A DNA stretch of 64,000 nucleotides from Allobosea sp. Root483D1 (GCF_001429505.1 NZ_LMJW01000001.1:994606-1058605); one strand, 5' to 3'; shown: positions 1-8,637, numbered from the stretch's first letter. Notes: generated by a model not told the origin, from the letters alone. Translations and numbers: made by a program.

Positions 1-75
1 CCCGATTGGCCCAATGGAGACGAGAAGCCTGGCCTGGGCGAACCTCAGGCCAGGCTCTGCTTCGTAACTTTCGGA

Positions 76-1062
76 TCAATCCAGCGAGATCGCCGCAGCC
101 TTCACGACCTCCGCCCATTTCGCCACTTCCTGCGTCTGCGCGGCCTTCACCGCCGCGGCATCGCCGCTGAGCGAACGCACGCCGATCGTCGCGAGCTTCT
201 CGCGCCCTTCCGTGCTTTCGACATAGGCGCGGGTGATCGCGGCGATGCGCGCGACGATCGGTTCGGGCAGGCCCTTCGGCCCGACCATCGCGAACCAGCC
301 CGTCGCGTTGACGCCCGGCAGGCCTGCCTCTGCCAGAGTCGGCACCTCCGGCAATTGCGGGGCGCGCTGGTCGCTGGTCACCGCCAGCGCACGGATGGCG
401 CCGCTTTTGACATGCGGGATATAGGCGGGGATGAAGTCGATGGCGACATTGACCGTTCCCGCCAGCAGATCGGTCGAGAGCGGGGCCGAGCCGCGATAGG
501 GCACATGCGTCATCTGGAAGCCGGCCTTGTGCTGGATCAGCTCGCCGGTGACATGGCCCATCAGCCCGAAACCGGGGCTGCCGAAGGTCAGCTTGCCCGG
601 ATTGGCCTTGCCGTAGGCAACGAGCTCGGCAAAGGACTTGACCGGCAGCGAGGGATGGACCGCGACGATGCCCTGGACGTCGCCAAGCAGCGCGACTGGC
701 GCGAAATCGGCAAGCGGGTCGAAGGCCAGCTTCTTGTAGAGCAGCTTGTTGGTCGCCAGTGGCCCGGAGGAAGAGAACAGCAGCGTATAGCCGTCCGCCG
801 CCGCCCGGACGACGCCGGTCGCCGCGATGTTGCCGCCGGCACCGGTCTTGTTCTCGACGACGAAGCCCTGACCGAGTTCGCTGCGCAGACGCTCCGCCAG
901 CAGGCGGGCGACGACATCGGTCGAGGCGCCCGCCGGGAACGGCACGACGATGGTGACCGGCCGGCTCGGCCAGGTATCGGCGAAAGCCCTCCCCTGGGCG
1001 GCCAGCGCGCCGGCGCCTGCGAGAGAGGCCATGAAGCCACGGCGTGAGATCGGCCGCATCAT
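76..1062 (-). CDS. Bug/TctC-family tripartite tricarboxylate transporter substrate-binding protein
   Basis: Periplasmic solute-binding protein of the TTT (Bug) family, 328 residues, which is the usual size. The N-terminus carries an SRRGFM twin-arginine-like motif, a hydrophobic stretch and an A-x-A site near residue 28. The mature part begins with the family pattern WPSRPVTIVVPFPAG, and further on shows GAGGNIAA and the family block TFGSPGFGLMGHVTGE. The frame stays open upstream to 1194, but the ATG at 1062 is preceded by GGAGG with 8 bases spacing, so it is chosen. No TctA/TctB membrane partners are in the window, as is common for orphan Bug proteins, so the ligand (a carboxylate by family) is unknown. 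It lies downstream of an IclR regulator on the same strand. Confidence 0.92.
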   Translation of the reverse strand: MMRPISRRGFMASLAGAGALAAQGRAFADTWPSRPVTIVVPFPAGASTDVVARLLAERLRSELGQGFVVENKTGAGGNIAATGVVRAAADGYTLLFSSSGPLATNKLLYKKLAFDPLADFAPVALLGDVQGIVAVHPSLPVKSFAELVAYGKANPGKLTFGSPGFGLMGHVTGELIQHKAGFQMTHVPYRGSAPLSTDLLAGTVNVAIDFIPAYIPHVKSGAIRALAVTSDQRAPQLPEVPTLAEAGLPGVNATGWFAMVGPKGLPEPIVARIAAITRAYVESTEGREKLATIGVRSLSGDAAAVKAAQTQEVAKWAEVVKAAAISLD

Positions 1063-1098
1063 TGAGGTTTCCTCCAGACAAAGTTGCTTTGAAGCTGT

Positions 1099-1108
1099 TG
1101 TCCGGACA
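1099..1108. promoter_or_regulatory. Candidate IclR operator palindrome
   Basis: The perfect 10-bp palindrome TGTCCGGACA lies in the 85-bp gap between the IclR-type regulator gene and the Bug-family binding-protein gene, about 37 bases upstream of the latter's start. IclR regulators bind short palindromes close to the genes they control, so this is a reasonable operator. A binding role is inferred only. Confidence 0.4.
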
Positions 1109-1147
1109 CTAGGCACGGGCCGCGCGCGTCCCTTTGGGAAAGCCCCG

Positions 1148-1951
1148 CTATTTCTCGCCTTGAAACGCAACGCCCATGGATTGCGAGAGCGCATCGAGCT
1201 GCGCCTCGATATTGGCGGCCGCCTTCTTCAGCGGATGGATGATCCTGGCCTTGTCGTCGGGATTGGGAACCGCGGCACGGAAGAAGGTGACGCCGAAGGT
1301 CGCGAGCACGCGCTCGCCGAGCTTGATCGGCACCGCGATCGTCGCGGAATTGCGCGGCTCGGCGGCAGGATCGCGCTCGGTGTAGCCGCGCCGGCGCGCC
1401 TGCTCGATCATGCGCTCGACATCCTCGTCGCTGAGGCTGCTGTTCTCCGGCTCGGCCGAGCTACGCATGGCGGCGCGCAGCACCTCTCGTTCCTCTTCGG
1501 GGCAGAAGGCGAGATAGGCGCGTCCGAGCGCCCGGCCGCCGAGATTCAGCCGATAGCCGAGGGTCGCATGAAAGGGCGAGATCGGGCTGTCGGGAATCGT
1601 CGAGAAGCGCACGACCACCGCGTCATAGTCGAGCAGGCAGACGGCGCAGGGCCATTTGATCTGGCGCGTCAAAGCGGTCGCCCAAGGCCGCGCCGCCTCG
1701 ATCACCATCGGCGCGCCATGGAAGCCCGAGCTCAGATGCGCGACCTGCGAGGTCACGAGATAGCCGCGCATGCGCTCGTCGCGCACGACATAGCCGGCCC
1801 CGATCAGGGTCTCGAGCAGCCGCACGATCGTCGGCTTCGGCAGGCCGGTGCGGCGATGCAACTCGCCGACGGTCGCGACGCTGCAGCGGTTGACCTCGGT
1901 CAGCAGCCGCAGCGCCTTGAGAACGGACTGGACAGGCGCAAAGGAGAACAC
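1148..1951 (-). CDS. IclR-family transcriptional regulator
   Basis: DNA-binding regulator of 267 residues with the family's two parts. The N-terminal winged helix (about residues 5-70) includes the recognition-helix region TGLPKPTIVRLLETL, and the C-terminal effector domain (about 85-260) includes GRALGRAYLAF and a late SATIAVPI strand. In IclR proteins the C-terminal domain binds a small carboxylate or aromatic metabolite. The gene directly precedes the Bug-family binding-protein gene on the same strand and probably controls it, perhaps also the fumarase-like and quinone oxidoreductase genes upstream. The effector cannot be read from sequence. The general layout resembles MhpR/PcaR-type activators, but I would not name it. 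Confidence 0.9.
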   Translation of the reverse strand: MFSFAPVQSVLKALRLLTEVNRCSVATVGELHRRTGLPKPTIVRLLETLIGAGYVVRDERMRGYLVTSQVAHLSSGFHGAPMVIEAARPWATALTRQIKWPCAVCLLDYDAVVVRFSTIPDSPISPFHATLGYRLNLGGRALGRAYLAFCPEEEREVLRAAMRSSAEPENSSLSDEDVERMIEQARRRGYTERDPAAEPRNSATIAVPIKLGERVLATFGVTFFRAAVPNPDDKARIIHPLKKAAANIEAQLDALSQSMGVAFQGEK

Positions 1952-2042
1952 GTTGCGGATCCGGCTAAGCGAGCACGAACCGCCTTTCTAGACCGGAATC
2001 TGCCGAGCAGGATGCTTTATTCGCGCCCGCCCTCCGCGAGCC

Positions 2043-3026
2043 TTATTCGGGCACGGTGAGGACGACCTTGCCGACCTGGTCGCCGGCATCCATCAGGGCG
2101 TGTGCATCCCGGACGTCGCGCCAGTCGAAGCTCGCACAGACATGGCTGCGGATCGCCCCGCTCGCCAGGAGCGGCCAGATCTGCGCCACCAGCTTGGCGG
2201 CGATCCGGCCCTTATAGGCAGCATCGCGCGGACGGAGCGTCGAGCCGGTCAGGGTGAGCCGGCGGCGGACGATGTTGCGGACATTGACCTCGGCGGTCTG
2301 GCCGAGATGGCTGGCGATCAGCACGACGCGGCCATCGGGGGCGAGCAGTTGCAGCTGCTTTTCCGTATAGGGACCGGCCTGCGCATCAAGCACGACGTCG
2401 ACCTTCTCCTTGCCGATCGCCGCCTCGATCTCCGCAACCCAGTCGGCGCGATAGTCGACGGCGAGATCGGCGCCGATCTCCAGGCAGACCGCGCGCTTCT
2501 CGGCGGTGCCGGCGGTCGCGATCACCCGGGCGCCGCGCAAATGTTTGGCGATCTGGATCGCGGCCATGCCGACACCGCTGGTTCCGCCCTGGACGAGCAA
2601 GGTCTCGCCGTCAGCCAGCCGGCCGAGCCAGACGACATTGTTCCAGGCGGTGAAGAACACCTCCGGCAGCGCCGCCGCCTCAGCGAAGGAGAAGCCTTCC
2701 GGCAAGGGCATGCATTGCAGGGCCGGCACGGCGCAGAATTCGGCATAGCCGCCGCCATTGGCGAGCGCGCAGACCGCATCGCCGACCTTCGGCCAGGCGA
2801 CCTCGGCGCCAACAGCCTCGACCACGCCGGAGACGTCGAGGCCGGGCAGATCGGTCGCGCCGGGCGGCGGTGGATAGAGGCCGCGCCGCTGCTGGATGTC
2901 GGGCCGGTTCACGCCCGCCGCCCGCACGCGGATCAGCACATCGCCGGCACCGAGCGTCGGCATCGGGCGGTCGCAGAAGGCGAGGACCTCGGGGCCGCCC
3001 GGCTTGGTGATCTCGATCGCTTGCAT
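2043..3026 (-). CDS. NAD(P)H:quinone oxidoreductase, zinc-independent MDR family
   Basis: Medium-chain dehydrogenase/reductase of 327 residues, quinone-oxidoreductase branch. It shows the GroES-like N-terminal half (VNRPDIQQRRGLYPPPPG, then LPGLDVSG) and a Rossmann half with VQGGTSGVGMAAIQIAK and a YRAD patch after the dinucleotide fold. The zinc-ligand cysteines and histidines of alcohol dehydrogenases are absent, so it is a zinc-free NADPH reductase. Its close subgroup is the PIG3/QOR type. The ATG at 3026 overlaps the upstream fumarase beta-subunit stop by one base (TGATG), so the two are translationally coupled, although the frame is open further upstream. The physiological substrate, an enone or quinone, is unknown. 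Confidence 0.88.
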   Translation of the reverse strand: MQAIEITKPGGPEVLAFCDRPMPTLGAGDVLIRVRAAGVNRPDIQQRRGLYPPPPGATDLPGLDVSGVVEAVGAEVAWPKVGDAVCALANGGGYAEFCAVPALQCMPLPEGFSFAEAAALPEVFFTAWNNVVWLGRLADGETLLVQGGTSGVGMAAIQIAKHLRGARVIATAGTAEKRAVCLEIGADLAVDYRADWVAEIEAAIGKEKVDVVLDAQAGPYTEKQLQLLAPDGRVVLIASHLGQTAEVNVRNIVRRRLTLTGSTLRPRDAAYKGRIAAKLVAQIWPLLASGAIRSHVCASFDWRDVRDAHALMDAGDQVGKVVLTVPE

Positions 3027-3661
3027 CAGTCGGTCTCGTTGTTCTCTGAGGGGCGGAGCGAGCGCATGATTTCCGGCATACGCTCGCGGGCCGAAGTCAT
3101 CAGGCGCTCGTAGATCGAGTTGCCATGGGCATCGATCGCGACGATCACCGGCCCGAAACCGCCGAGCTGGAGCCGGTTCAGGCGGAACTGCATGATCAGG
3201 TCGCGCCAGGCGCAATCGGTCACCGCCTCGACGCCCTCGCTCAACAGGGCAGAGGCGCCGCCGACGAAGGAGAAATAGACGCAGCCCACCTCGCGCATCG
3301 CGTCGACGCTGTCCTGCGAGAGCCCGCCCTTGCCGCCGGTCGCGGTCAGGCGCAGGCCCCGGATCAGCGTCGGCATCAGATGGTTGAAGCGGCTCGAGGT
3401 CGTCGGGTTGACGTAATGGACCGCGCCAGGTCGACCGTCGCTGTCCTCATAGCTCACGCCCATATGGAAGAAGGCGCCGTCGCGCAGGGACAGGGGCAGC
3501 TCGCGGCCGGCCTCGACCTCCGAAACCATGCGCTTCTGGGTGGGCATGCCGACGGTCGCGACTGCGTCGCCGTCGAGCAGCACGACATCGCCGACCTTGA
3601 GCGCGCGCGCCACCGCCGGCGTCAGCGGCAAGGTCAGGCGTATCGGGGACGGGCTCGTCAT
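3026..3661 (-). CDS. Class I fumarase/tartrate dehydratase family, beta subunit
   Basis: Protein of 211 residues corresponding to the C-terminal swivelling domain of iron-sulfur hydro-lyases (FumA C-terminal part, TtdB). Supporting segments are KVGDVVLLDGDAVATVG, GRPGAVHYVNPTTSSRFN and the glycine-rich TATGGKGGLS, followed by EVGCVYFSFVGG and GFGPVIVAIDAHGNSIYE. It starts inside the stop of the alpha subunit (ATGA overlap at 3658-3661), so the pair is made in equal amounts. The segment that reads GRDxxHxR in many members is GMPTQKRM here, so the usual histidine is Gln. The substrate, whether fumarate, tartrate or another 2-hydroxy or epoxy diacid, is not determined by sequence. Confidence 0.85.
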   Translation of the reverse strand: MTSPSPIRLTLPLTPAVARALKVGDVVLLDGDAVATVGMPTQKRMVSEVEAGRELPLSLRDGAFFHMGVSYEDSDGRPGAVHYVNPTTSSRFNHLMPTLIRGLRLTATGGKGGLSQDSVDAMREVGCVYFSFVGGASALLSEGVEAVTDCAWRDLIMQFRLNRLQLGGFGPVIVAIDAHGNSIYERLMTSARERMPEIMRSLRPSENNETD

Positions 3662-4527
3662 TCGATCCGCTCCACCACGCCGGAATTATAGATCCGGGCC
3701 CGCGTCCGCCGGTTGATCCAGCAATTGAACGAGACCGCGACCGGGGTGAAGCCATGGCCGGAGGCGTATTCGACATGGACGCCGAAGGTCGTGGTCGAGC
3801 CGCCGACGCCCATCGGGCCAAAGCCCATCTGGTTGACCGCGCGGGTCAGCCGCTCCTCCATCTCGGCGACCATCGGCTCGGGATTGCGCTCGCCGAACGG
3901 GCGCAGCGTCGCGTCCTTGGAGAGCTTGGCCGCATGGTCGAAGGTGCCGCCGATGCCGACGCCGATCACCACGGGCGGGCAATGCTGGCCGCCGGCCCGC
4001 AGCACGAGTTCGAGGATGCAGCGCTCGATCTCGTCGAGGCTCGGGCTGACCAATATCTCGACCGCCGCCCAGCGCCCGCCGCCGAGCGCCTTCGGGGCGC
4101 AGGTGATGTCGAGATAGTCGCCCTCGCCGACGAGGTCCCAGGAGACCAGCGGCATGTCCTTGCCGTGAAAGCTGCGCTCATTGGTCAGCGGGTTGGTGAC
4201 GAAACGCAGGAGCGGCGGCTGGATCGTCCGGGTGAGCTCGGCGAAGCCGTCGACGATCGCCTGGCGGATGTCGCCTTCCATGCGCACGCCGGAGCCGATC
4301 TTGATGCTGTAGCTCGGCACGCCGGCATCCGAGCACAGGAACTTGCCGGTGGTCTCGGCCCGCTCGGCGCTATCCAGCATGAAGGCGAGGGTCTGGCGCG
4401 CCTGCGGCTCGGTCTCGCTCGCCAGTGCCTTGCGGAACTCGGCCTTGGAGGATTCAGGGATACGGCGCAGCGACCAATCATAGAGATTGGCGGTGACCTC
4501 CTTGACCAGATCATAGGTGATTGCCAT
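3658..4527 (-). CDS. Class I fumarase/tartrate dehydratase family, alpha subunit (4Fe-4S)
   Basis: Iron-sulfur hydro-lyase alpha subunit of 289 residues. Three cysteines at the expected spacing for a site-differentiated [4Fe-4S] cluster are visible: C65 (KFLCSDAG), C183 (GGQHCPPVVIG) and C269 (FNCWINRR). The segment GIGGTFDHAAKLSK corresponds to the family's GIGG(x)ExA(x)LLAK block, with the usual M/E positions changed. The frame also allows a GTG at 4533, but the ATG at 4527 has a better placed GGACGG upstream. The enzyme would add or remove water across a carboxyl-activated C-C bond together with the beta subunit. It is transcribed away from the ammonia-lyase-like gene at 4692, which hints at a shared pathway. 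Confidence 0.87.
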   Translation of the reverse strand: MAITYDLVKEVTANLYDWSLRRIPESSKAEFRKALASETEPQARQTLAFMLDSAERAETTGKFLCSDAGVPSYSIKIGSGVRMEGDIRQAIVDGFAELTRTIQPPLLRFVTNPLTNERSFHGKDMPLVSWDLVGEGDYLDITCAPKALGGGRWAAVEILVSPSLDEIERCILELVLRAGGQHCPPVVIGVGIGGTFDHAAKLSKDATLRPFGERNPEPMVAEMEERLTRAVNQMGFGPMGVGGSTTTFGVHVEYASGHGFTPVAVSFNCWINRRTRARIYNSGVVERIE

Positions 4528-4691
4528 GCGCACCGTCCGTTCGATGGCGTGAAACTAGTCGAATGACAGAAGCCGGCTGGGCGCCCACGCTGCATTTCGC
4601 GAGGTGAAATCGAGACAGCGCCCCTCCTCGCCTCCCGGCTTCGCTTTATTGAGCGAGTCAGGAAGTGCGCCCGAGGACAGGACGAGCGATC
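4528..4691. promoter_or_regulatory. Divergent promoter region between the fumarase-like and ammonia-lyase-like genes
   Basis: This 164-bp gap separates two divergent starts and must hold both promoters. It contains the interrupted palindrome ATTTC-7 bases-GAAAT (4594-4598 and 4606-4610), a possible regulator site. No convincing -35/-10 pair could be fixed by eye. Confidence 0.4.
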
Positions 4692-6146
4692 ATGAGCCAT
4701 GTCGACATCTCCGGCTTCGATCTGACGATCGCCGAGATCGCCCGCGTCGCCAGGCAGAAGGCGCCAGTCGCCGTAACGCCGGAGGCGGTCGACCGGATGA
4801 AGTCGGCTCGCGCCATCGTCGACGACGCCGTGGCGCGCGGCGAGAAAGTCTACGGCGTCACCACCAGCGTCGGCGCCAAGACCGGCGTGCCGCTCGCTCC
4901 GGAGCGCATCGGCGAGTTCAACCGCCGCCTGCTGCTCACACACAATGTCGCGCACGGCCCCCTTGCCTCGCCCGAGGCCGTCAGGGCGATGATGGTGGTC
5001 CTGCTCAACTCGATGGCGAGCGGCCGCCTCGGCGTGCGTCCGCTGCTGGCCGAGCGGCTGGCCGATGCCCTCAACAGTGACCAGCAGATCGACGTGCATG
5101 TCTGGGGCTCGATGGGCCAGAGCGACATGGCCCCGATCACCGACCTCGCCCTCACACTCTATGGCGATCTCGAGCTGCAAGCCGGCGAGGCATTGGCGAT
5201 GCTGAACTCCAGCGCGCTTGCGCTCGGCATCGCGGCGCTCGCCATCGCCGATTTACAGCGCAGCCTCGACCTCTGGAGCCTGATCGCTGCGCTGAGCATG
5301 GAGGGCTTCGCCGCCAACCCGTCGATCGTCTCCGAGGCCGCCTTGCGCTCGCGCCCCTTTGCCGGGCTGGAGCGGCATGGTCGCCGGATCAGGCGCTATC
5401 TCGACGGCAGCTATATCCTGGCCAAGGGCGGGCCGCGCCACCTGCAGGACCCGCTGAGCTTCCGCTCGTTGCCCCTGTTGCACGGCACGGCCGCGGACAG
5501 CCTGGATTTCGCCTGGCGCCAGGTGGAGACCGAGTTCCGCTCGAGCCAGAACAACCCGATCGTCTCGCTGGAGGAGCGCTCGCTGGTTTCGGTCGCCAAT
5601 TTCGACACGGTCAGCCTGTCGATGGCGCTCGACATCGCCCGCCTCGCCTTCGCGCCGGTCGTCACCGGTTCAGCCGAGCGCGTCGCCAAGCAGGTCGATT
5701 CCTTCTGGTCGGGGCTGACTGTCGGGCTGATCGAGGAGGACGGTGTCGGCCTGCCCGGCTTCAATGGCCTCGCCCAATTTCACAAGGCGATCACCTCGGA
5801 GGCGCGGCTGGCCACCGCTCCGGTCGTTCAGGAGCTCGCCAGCTCCAGCCACTCCAACGGCAATCTCGACCGCGCCGGCATGGCGACCTTCGCCGCCCGC
5901 AAGACGATGGAAGTGGCGATCCTGTGCAAGTCGATCGCCGGGGTCGAGCTGATGGTCGCGGCCCAGGCGGTCGAAAGCCGCAAGGCGACGCCGCTCGGCG
6001 CGACGACCGGCAAGCTCTTCGCCCTGGTGCGCGAGGCGGTTCCGTTCGCCGCTGCCGGTGACCGGGTGCCGCATCTCGATCCGCTGCTGCGGCATGTCGA
6101 GGTGAAGCGTGGCGAGATCGACGCCCTAATCGGCGCCGGCGGCTGA
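4692..6146 (+). CDS. Histidine/phenylalanine ammonia-lyase superfamily protein lacking the MIO tripeptide
   Basis: Member of the aromatic amino acid lyase fold, 484 residues (classical HAL about 510). Family landmarks present are YGVTT (Y54, matching HAL Tyr53), LNSS (N172), Q252-D253-P254 with R258, and NF at 303-304. The region that should carry GSVGASGDLAP reads GSMGQSDMAP (139-148). Anchored on D145, the Ala-Ser-Gly that cyclises to the MIO cofactor is replaced by Gly-Gln-Ser. The HAL tyrosine 280 position is L255, the SQEDH glutamate region reads SSHSNG, and about 23 residues are missing between D145 and N172. MIO-dependent deamination is therefore unlikely; the protein may use another chemistry or be non-catalytic. 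The start at 4692 follows AGGACGAG. Confidence 0.85.
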   Translation: MSHVDISGFDLTIAEIARVARQKAPVAVTPEAVDRMKSARAIVDDAVARGEKVYGVTTSVGAKTGVPLAPERIGEFNRRLLLTHNVAHGPLASPEAVRAMMVVLLNSMASGRLGVRPLLAERLADALNSDQQIDVHVWGSMGQSDMAPITDLALTLYGDLELQAGEALAMLNSSALALGIAALAIADLQRSLDLWSLIAALSMEGFAANPSIVSEAALRSRPFAGLERHGRRIRRYLDGSYILAKGGPRHLQDPLSFRSLPLLHGTAADSLDFAWRQVETEFRSSQNNPIVSLEERSLVSVANFDTVSLSMALDIARLAFAPVVTGSAERVAKQVDSFWSGLTVGLIEEDGVGLPGFNGLAQFHKAITSEARLATAPVVQELASSSHSNGNLDRAGMATFAARKTMEVAILCKSIAGVELMVAAQAVESRKATPLGATTGKLFALVREAVPFAAAGDRVPHLDPLLRHVEVKRGEIDALIGAGG

Positions 6147-6150
6147 GCCT

Positions 6151-8634
6151 TCACGCCTTCGCAGCGTAGCCGGCACGGTCGAGCGCATTGACCGCACGGA
6201 CCTCGCCCGATGGGTCGTCGCTCGTACCCGGGCGTCGGTGCAGGCGGACCCGTCGCGACTCGCCCGGCGCGAGATGGAACCAGTTCCGTTCCGGCCGCCA
6301 GCCGGGATCGACGATCTCGACCGATTGCGCGAAGCGCTGGGTCGAGAGCACGAGCCAGCAATCGTCGCCCTCGCGCTCCAACTGCACCGACAGCTCGCAA
6401 TGATGGCGCTCATGACCGCGCCCGAGCGGGAAGTGGAAGGCCTCGGCCAGTACCGCGCCGCTCGCGGCATCGCGCAGCACGGCCGAGGTCACGTCATGAC
6501 CGGGCGGGCCGAAGCGATAGGCATAGGCAATGTCGAAGAAGCGGCCGATCAGATCGAAGGCCGAGAGCGTCGTCGCCGAGCGGGGTTCGAGCGCAAGCTC
6601 GCGCTTCGCCTGCACCACGACGACCTCGCCGGCGCGCCAGCAGGTCAGCTCCACCGTCGCGGCCAGCGGCTCCGGACGCTCGTTCAGGACATGCAAGGCG
6701 AGCCCATTGACGCCCTCGTCGGTAAGCGCGAGCTGGACCGGCCGGAAGGCGCGGGAGAGGCCATGCCAGGCCGATTTCGGCTCGCCATCGCTGGCGATCA
6801 CGCCCCAGCCGGCACCGGGCTGGAGGTCCTGCAGCAGCCAGACCAGCGCGCCTGATGTCGGCGAACCCGGCCGGCGCCATTCGGCGAAGGTTTCTTCCAT
6901 CACCTCGGCGACAACTGCACGCGACAGCGCGAAATAGCGCTCGGGGTCCTCGCGCCGCAAACGCGCCGGTTCGAGCCCATAGAGCCGTTCGAGATAGTGA
7001 TCGCGCACATCCTCGAAATCCCAGGATGCGCCGGCATCGCGCGGCACGCCGCGCTTCCAGTCGGGATGATGGGTGATCGCCGGCGGCTTGCCTGAGCGCA
7101 GCGAGACCTCCTCCGGCACATTGGCGAAGGCGAGGCTCTCGGCGGCGAAGCGGACATTGGCGCGGCGGGCATCGTCGAGGCCGCGCATATAGGCGCCGAC
7201 GCCGTAGTAATGCGTCACGCCCTTGTCGGCGACGAAAGGCAGCGGCCCGCCCGAAGGCGAATTCGGGACATAAGCGATGTCGGGCCGAAGGCGAGCGACC
7301 GCTTCCGGCAGTATCTCGTCGAAGACCGGGCCGGACCAGGCTTCGGGCGGCGCGCCCAGCATCGCCGACTGCTGGAAGACCTCGCTGCCGCCGCAGAGCA
7401 CGGCGAGAGAAGGCGAACCCTGCGTGCGGCCGAGCAGCGCCTCTGCCTCCGTCTTGATCGCCGCTCGGAAGCCGGCATCGCCCTGCGGATAGTCGAAATT
7501 GGCCAGCATCATCTCCTGCCAGACCATGATGCCGAGCTCGTCGCAGAGCGCGAAGAAGGCGTCGTCTTCATAGCTCATCACGCCGGGCAGGCGGATCATG
7601 TTCATGCCGGCCTCGCGCGCCAACTTGAGCCAGGGCTCGTAAGTCGCCCGCCCGCCAGCCAGTGTCGCGACGTCGGCATTGCTCCAGCAGGCGCCGCGGC
7701 AGAACACCGGCACGCCGTTGACGACGAGGCCGAAGCCTTCGCCATCTTCGCCGCGGTCGACCTCGAGCGAGCGGAAGCCGACGCGGCCGAGATCGATCGT
7801 CTCACCATCCAGTTCGAGTATCAGGTCATGCAGGGCCGGCTCGCCATGGGTATGGGGGAACCAGGGTACGATACCGGGCAGAGATAATGTGCCGGCTAAT
7901 TTCCCTTCGCCATTCACCTGCAAAGCCACTTCACCATCAGCGCAGCACATGATGGCGCTACCAGGCAGCGGCGCATCCGCAGCAAGCGCCAGGCTGAGCG
8001 CAACAGTGCCGCCCTGCCCGTCATAACTCGTGCGCAGGTCAACGGCTTCGATTCTCGCGGCCCCCGCCTCGCCCTCGATCCGCAGCACCGCACGATACGG
8101 TCCGGTCGGCAGGCCGGGCGGGCACCAGCCTGGCATCGAACCTAGCGCGCTGGTACGGAACCAGCGCAGGCCGTTCGGCTGGATCATCGCCGGTCGCCAG
8201 CGGGCCCGGCGCGGCGCGGCGGCGAGCTTCGGCGCCAGAGCGCGGAAGCACAGGGCGATCTCGGTCCCGGCCAGGCATCCGACCGTCAGCTCGACGGCCG
8301 CGAACATGGAGGCGCTGTCGGCCCGCTTGGTGCCGCCGATCCAGATTTCCGTGACGGTCGCCAGCCCTTCGAAACGCAGGCGACCGTTCAACGGCTCTGC
8401 CAGCCTCGCCCGATACCAATGATCCTGCTGGCCGATCGCATTGGCGCTGGCATCGTCGAGCCGCCCGAGGGACCGCAGAGTCCCGGCGACCGTGCCCGGC
8501 ACGGCGGCTTCCTGCCAGTCGCCGGCCTCCGGGAGATCGGCCGGCGTCGCCGCCGCGTCGGCCGGCGTCGCGAGCCAGGACCAGCCCATGAGCGGCTCCA
8601 CCCGCTCACCGGTGTGCGCGACGATGCGAGCCAT
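6151..8634 (-). CDS. Glycoside hydrolase family 2, beta-mannosidase-like
   Basis: Protein of 827 residues with the GH2 architecture: an N-terminal jelly roll (about 35-190, including HWYRARL), an immunoglobulin-like domain (about 195-290), a TIM barrel (about 290-640) and C-terminal beta domains. The barrel shows FCRGACW, GMNMIRLPG and VWQEMMLANF, which are typical of beta-mannosidases. The predicted acid/base is E418, in CGGSE where the family usually has GNNE, and the nucleophile is E499 (FAAESLAF, family SEFG). No signal peptide is seen, so it is probably cytoplasmic. It ends the carrier-protein operon, 3 bases after the DUF1839 gene. It may cleave a mannoside or act on the glycosidic product of that pathway. 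Confidence 0.85.
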   Translation of the reverse strand: MARIVAHTGERVEPLMGWSWLATPADAAATPADLPEAGDWQEAAVPGTVAGTLRSLGRLDDASANAIGQQDHWYRARLAEPLNGRLRFEGLATVTEIWIGGTKRADSASMFAAVELTVGCLAGTEIALCFRALAPKLAAAPRRARWRPAMIQPNGLRWFRTSALGSMPGWCPPGLPTGPYRAVLRIEGEAGAARIEAVDLRTSYDGQGGTVALSLALAADAPLPGSAIMCCADGEVALQVNGEGKLAGTLSLPGIVPWFPHTHGEPALHDLILELDGETIDLGRVGFRSLEVDRGEDGEGFGLVVNGVPVFCRGACWSNADVATLAGGRATYEPWLKLAREAGMNMIRLPGVMSYEDDAFFALCDELGIMVWQEMMLANFDYPQGDAGFRAAIKTEAEALLGRTQGSPSLAVLCGGSEVFQQSAMLGAPPEAWSGPVFDEILPEAVARLRPDIAYVPNSPSGGPLPFVADKGVTHYYGVGAYMRGLDDARRANVRFAAESLAFANVPEEVSLRSGKPPAITHHPDWKRGVPRDAGASWDFEDVRDHYLERLYGLEPARLRREDPERYFALSRAVVAEVMEETFAEWRRPGSPTSGALVWLLQDLQPGAGWGVIASDGEPKSAWHGLSRAFRPVQLALTDEGVNGLALHVLNERPEPLAATVELTCWRAGEVVVVQAKRELALEPRSATTLSAFDLIGRFFDIAYAYRFGPPGHDVTSAVLRDAASGAVLAEAFHFPLGRGHERHHCELSVQLEREGDDCWLVLSTQRFAQSVEIVDPGWRPERNWFHLAPGESRRVRLHRRPGTSDDPSGEVRAVNALDRAGYAAKA

Positions 8635-8637
8635 GGC

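Noticed and set aside
1063-1194. N-terminal extension of the Bug-family protein to 1194
   Set aside because: The twin-arginine-like signal starts at the ATG at 1062, which has GGAGG at ideal spacing; the extension has no such site and overlaps the IclR gene end.
3026-4527. Naming the two-subunit hydro-lyase ttdA/ttdB or fumarase
   Set aside because: Family and cysteine pattern are clear but the substrate motifs differ from both, so no symbol is justified.
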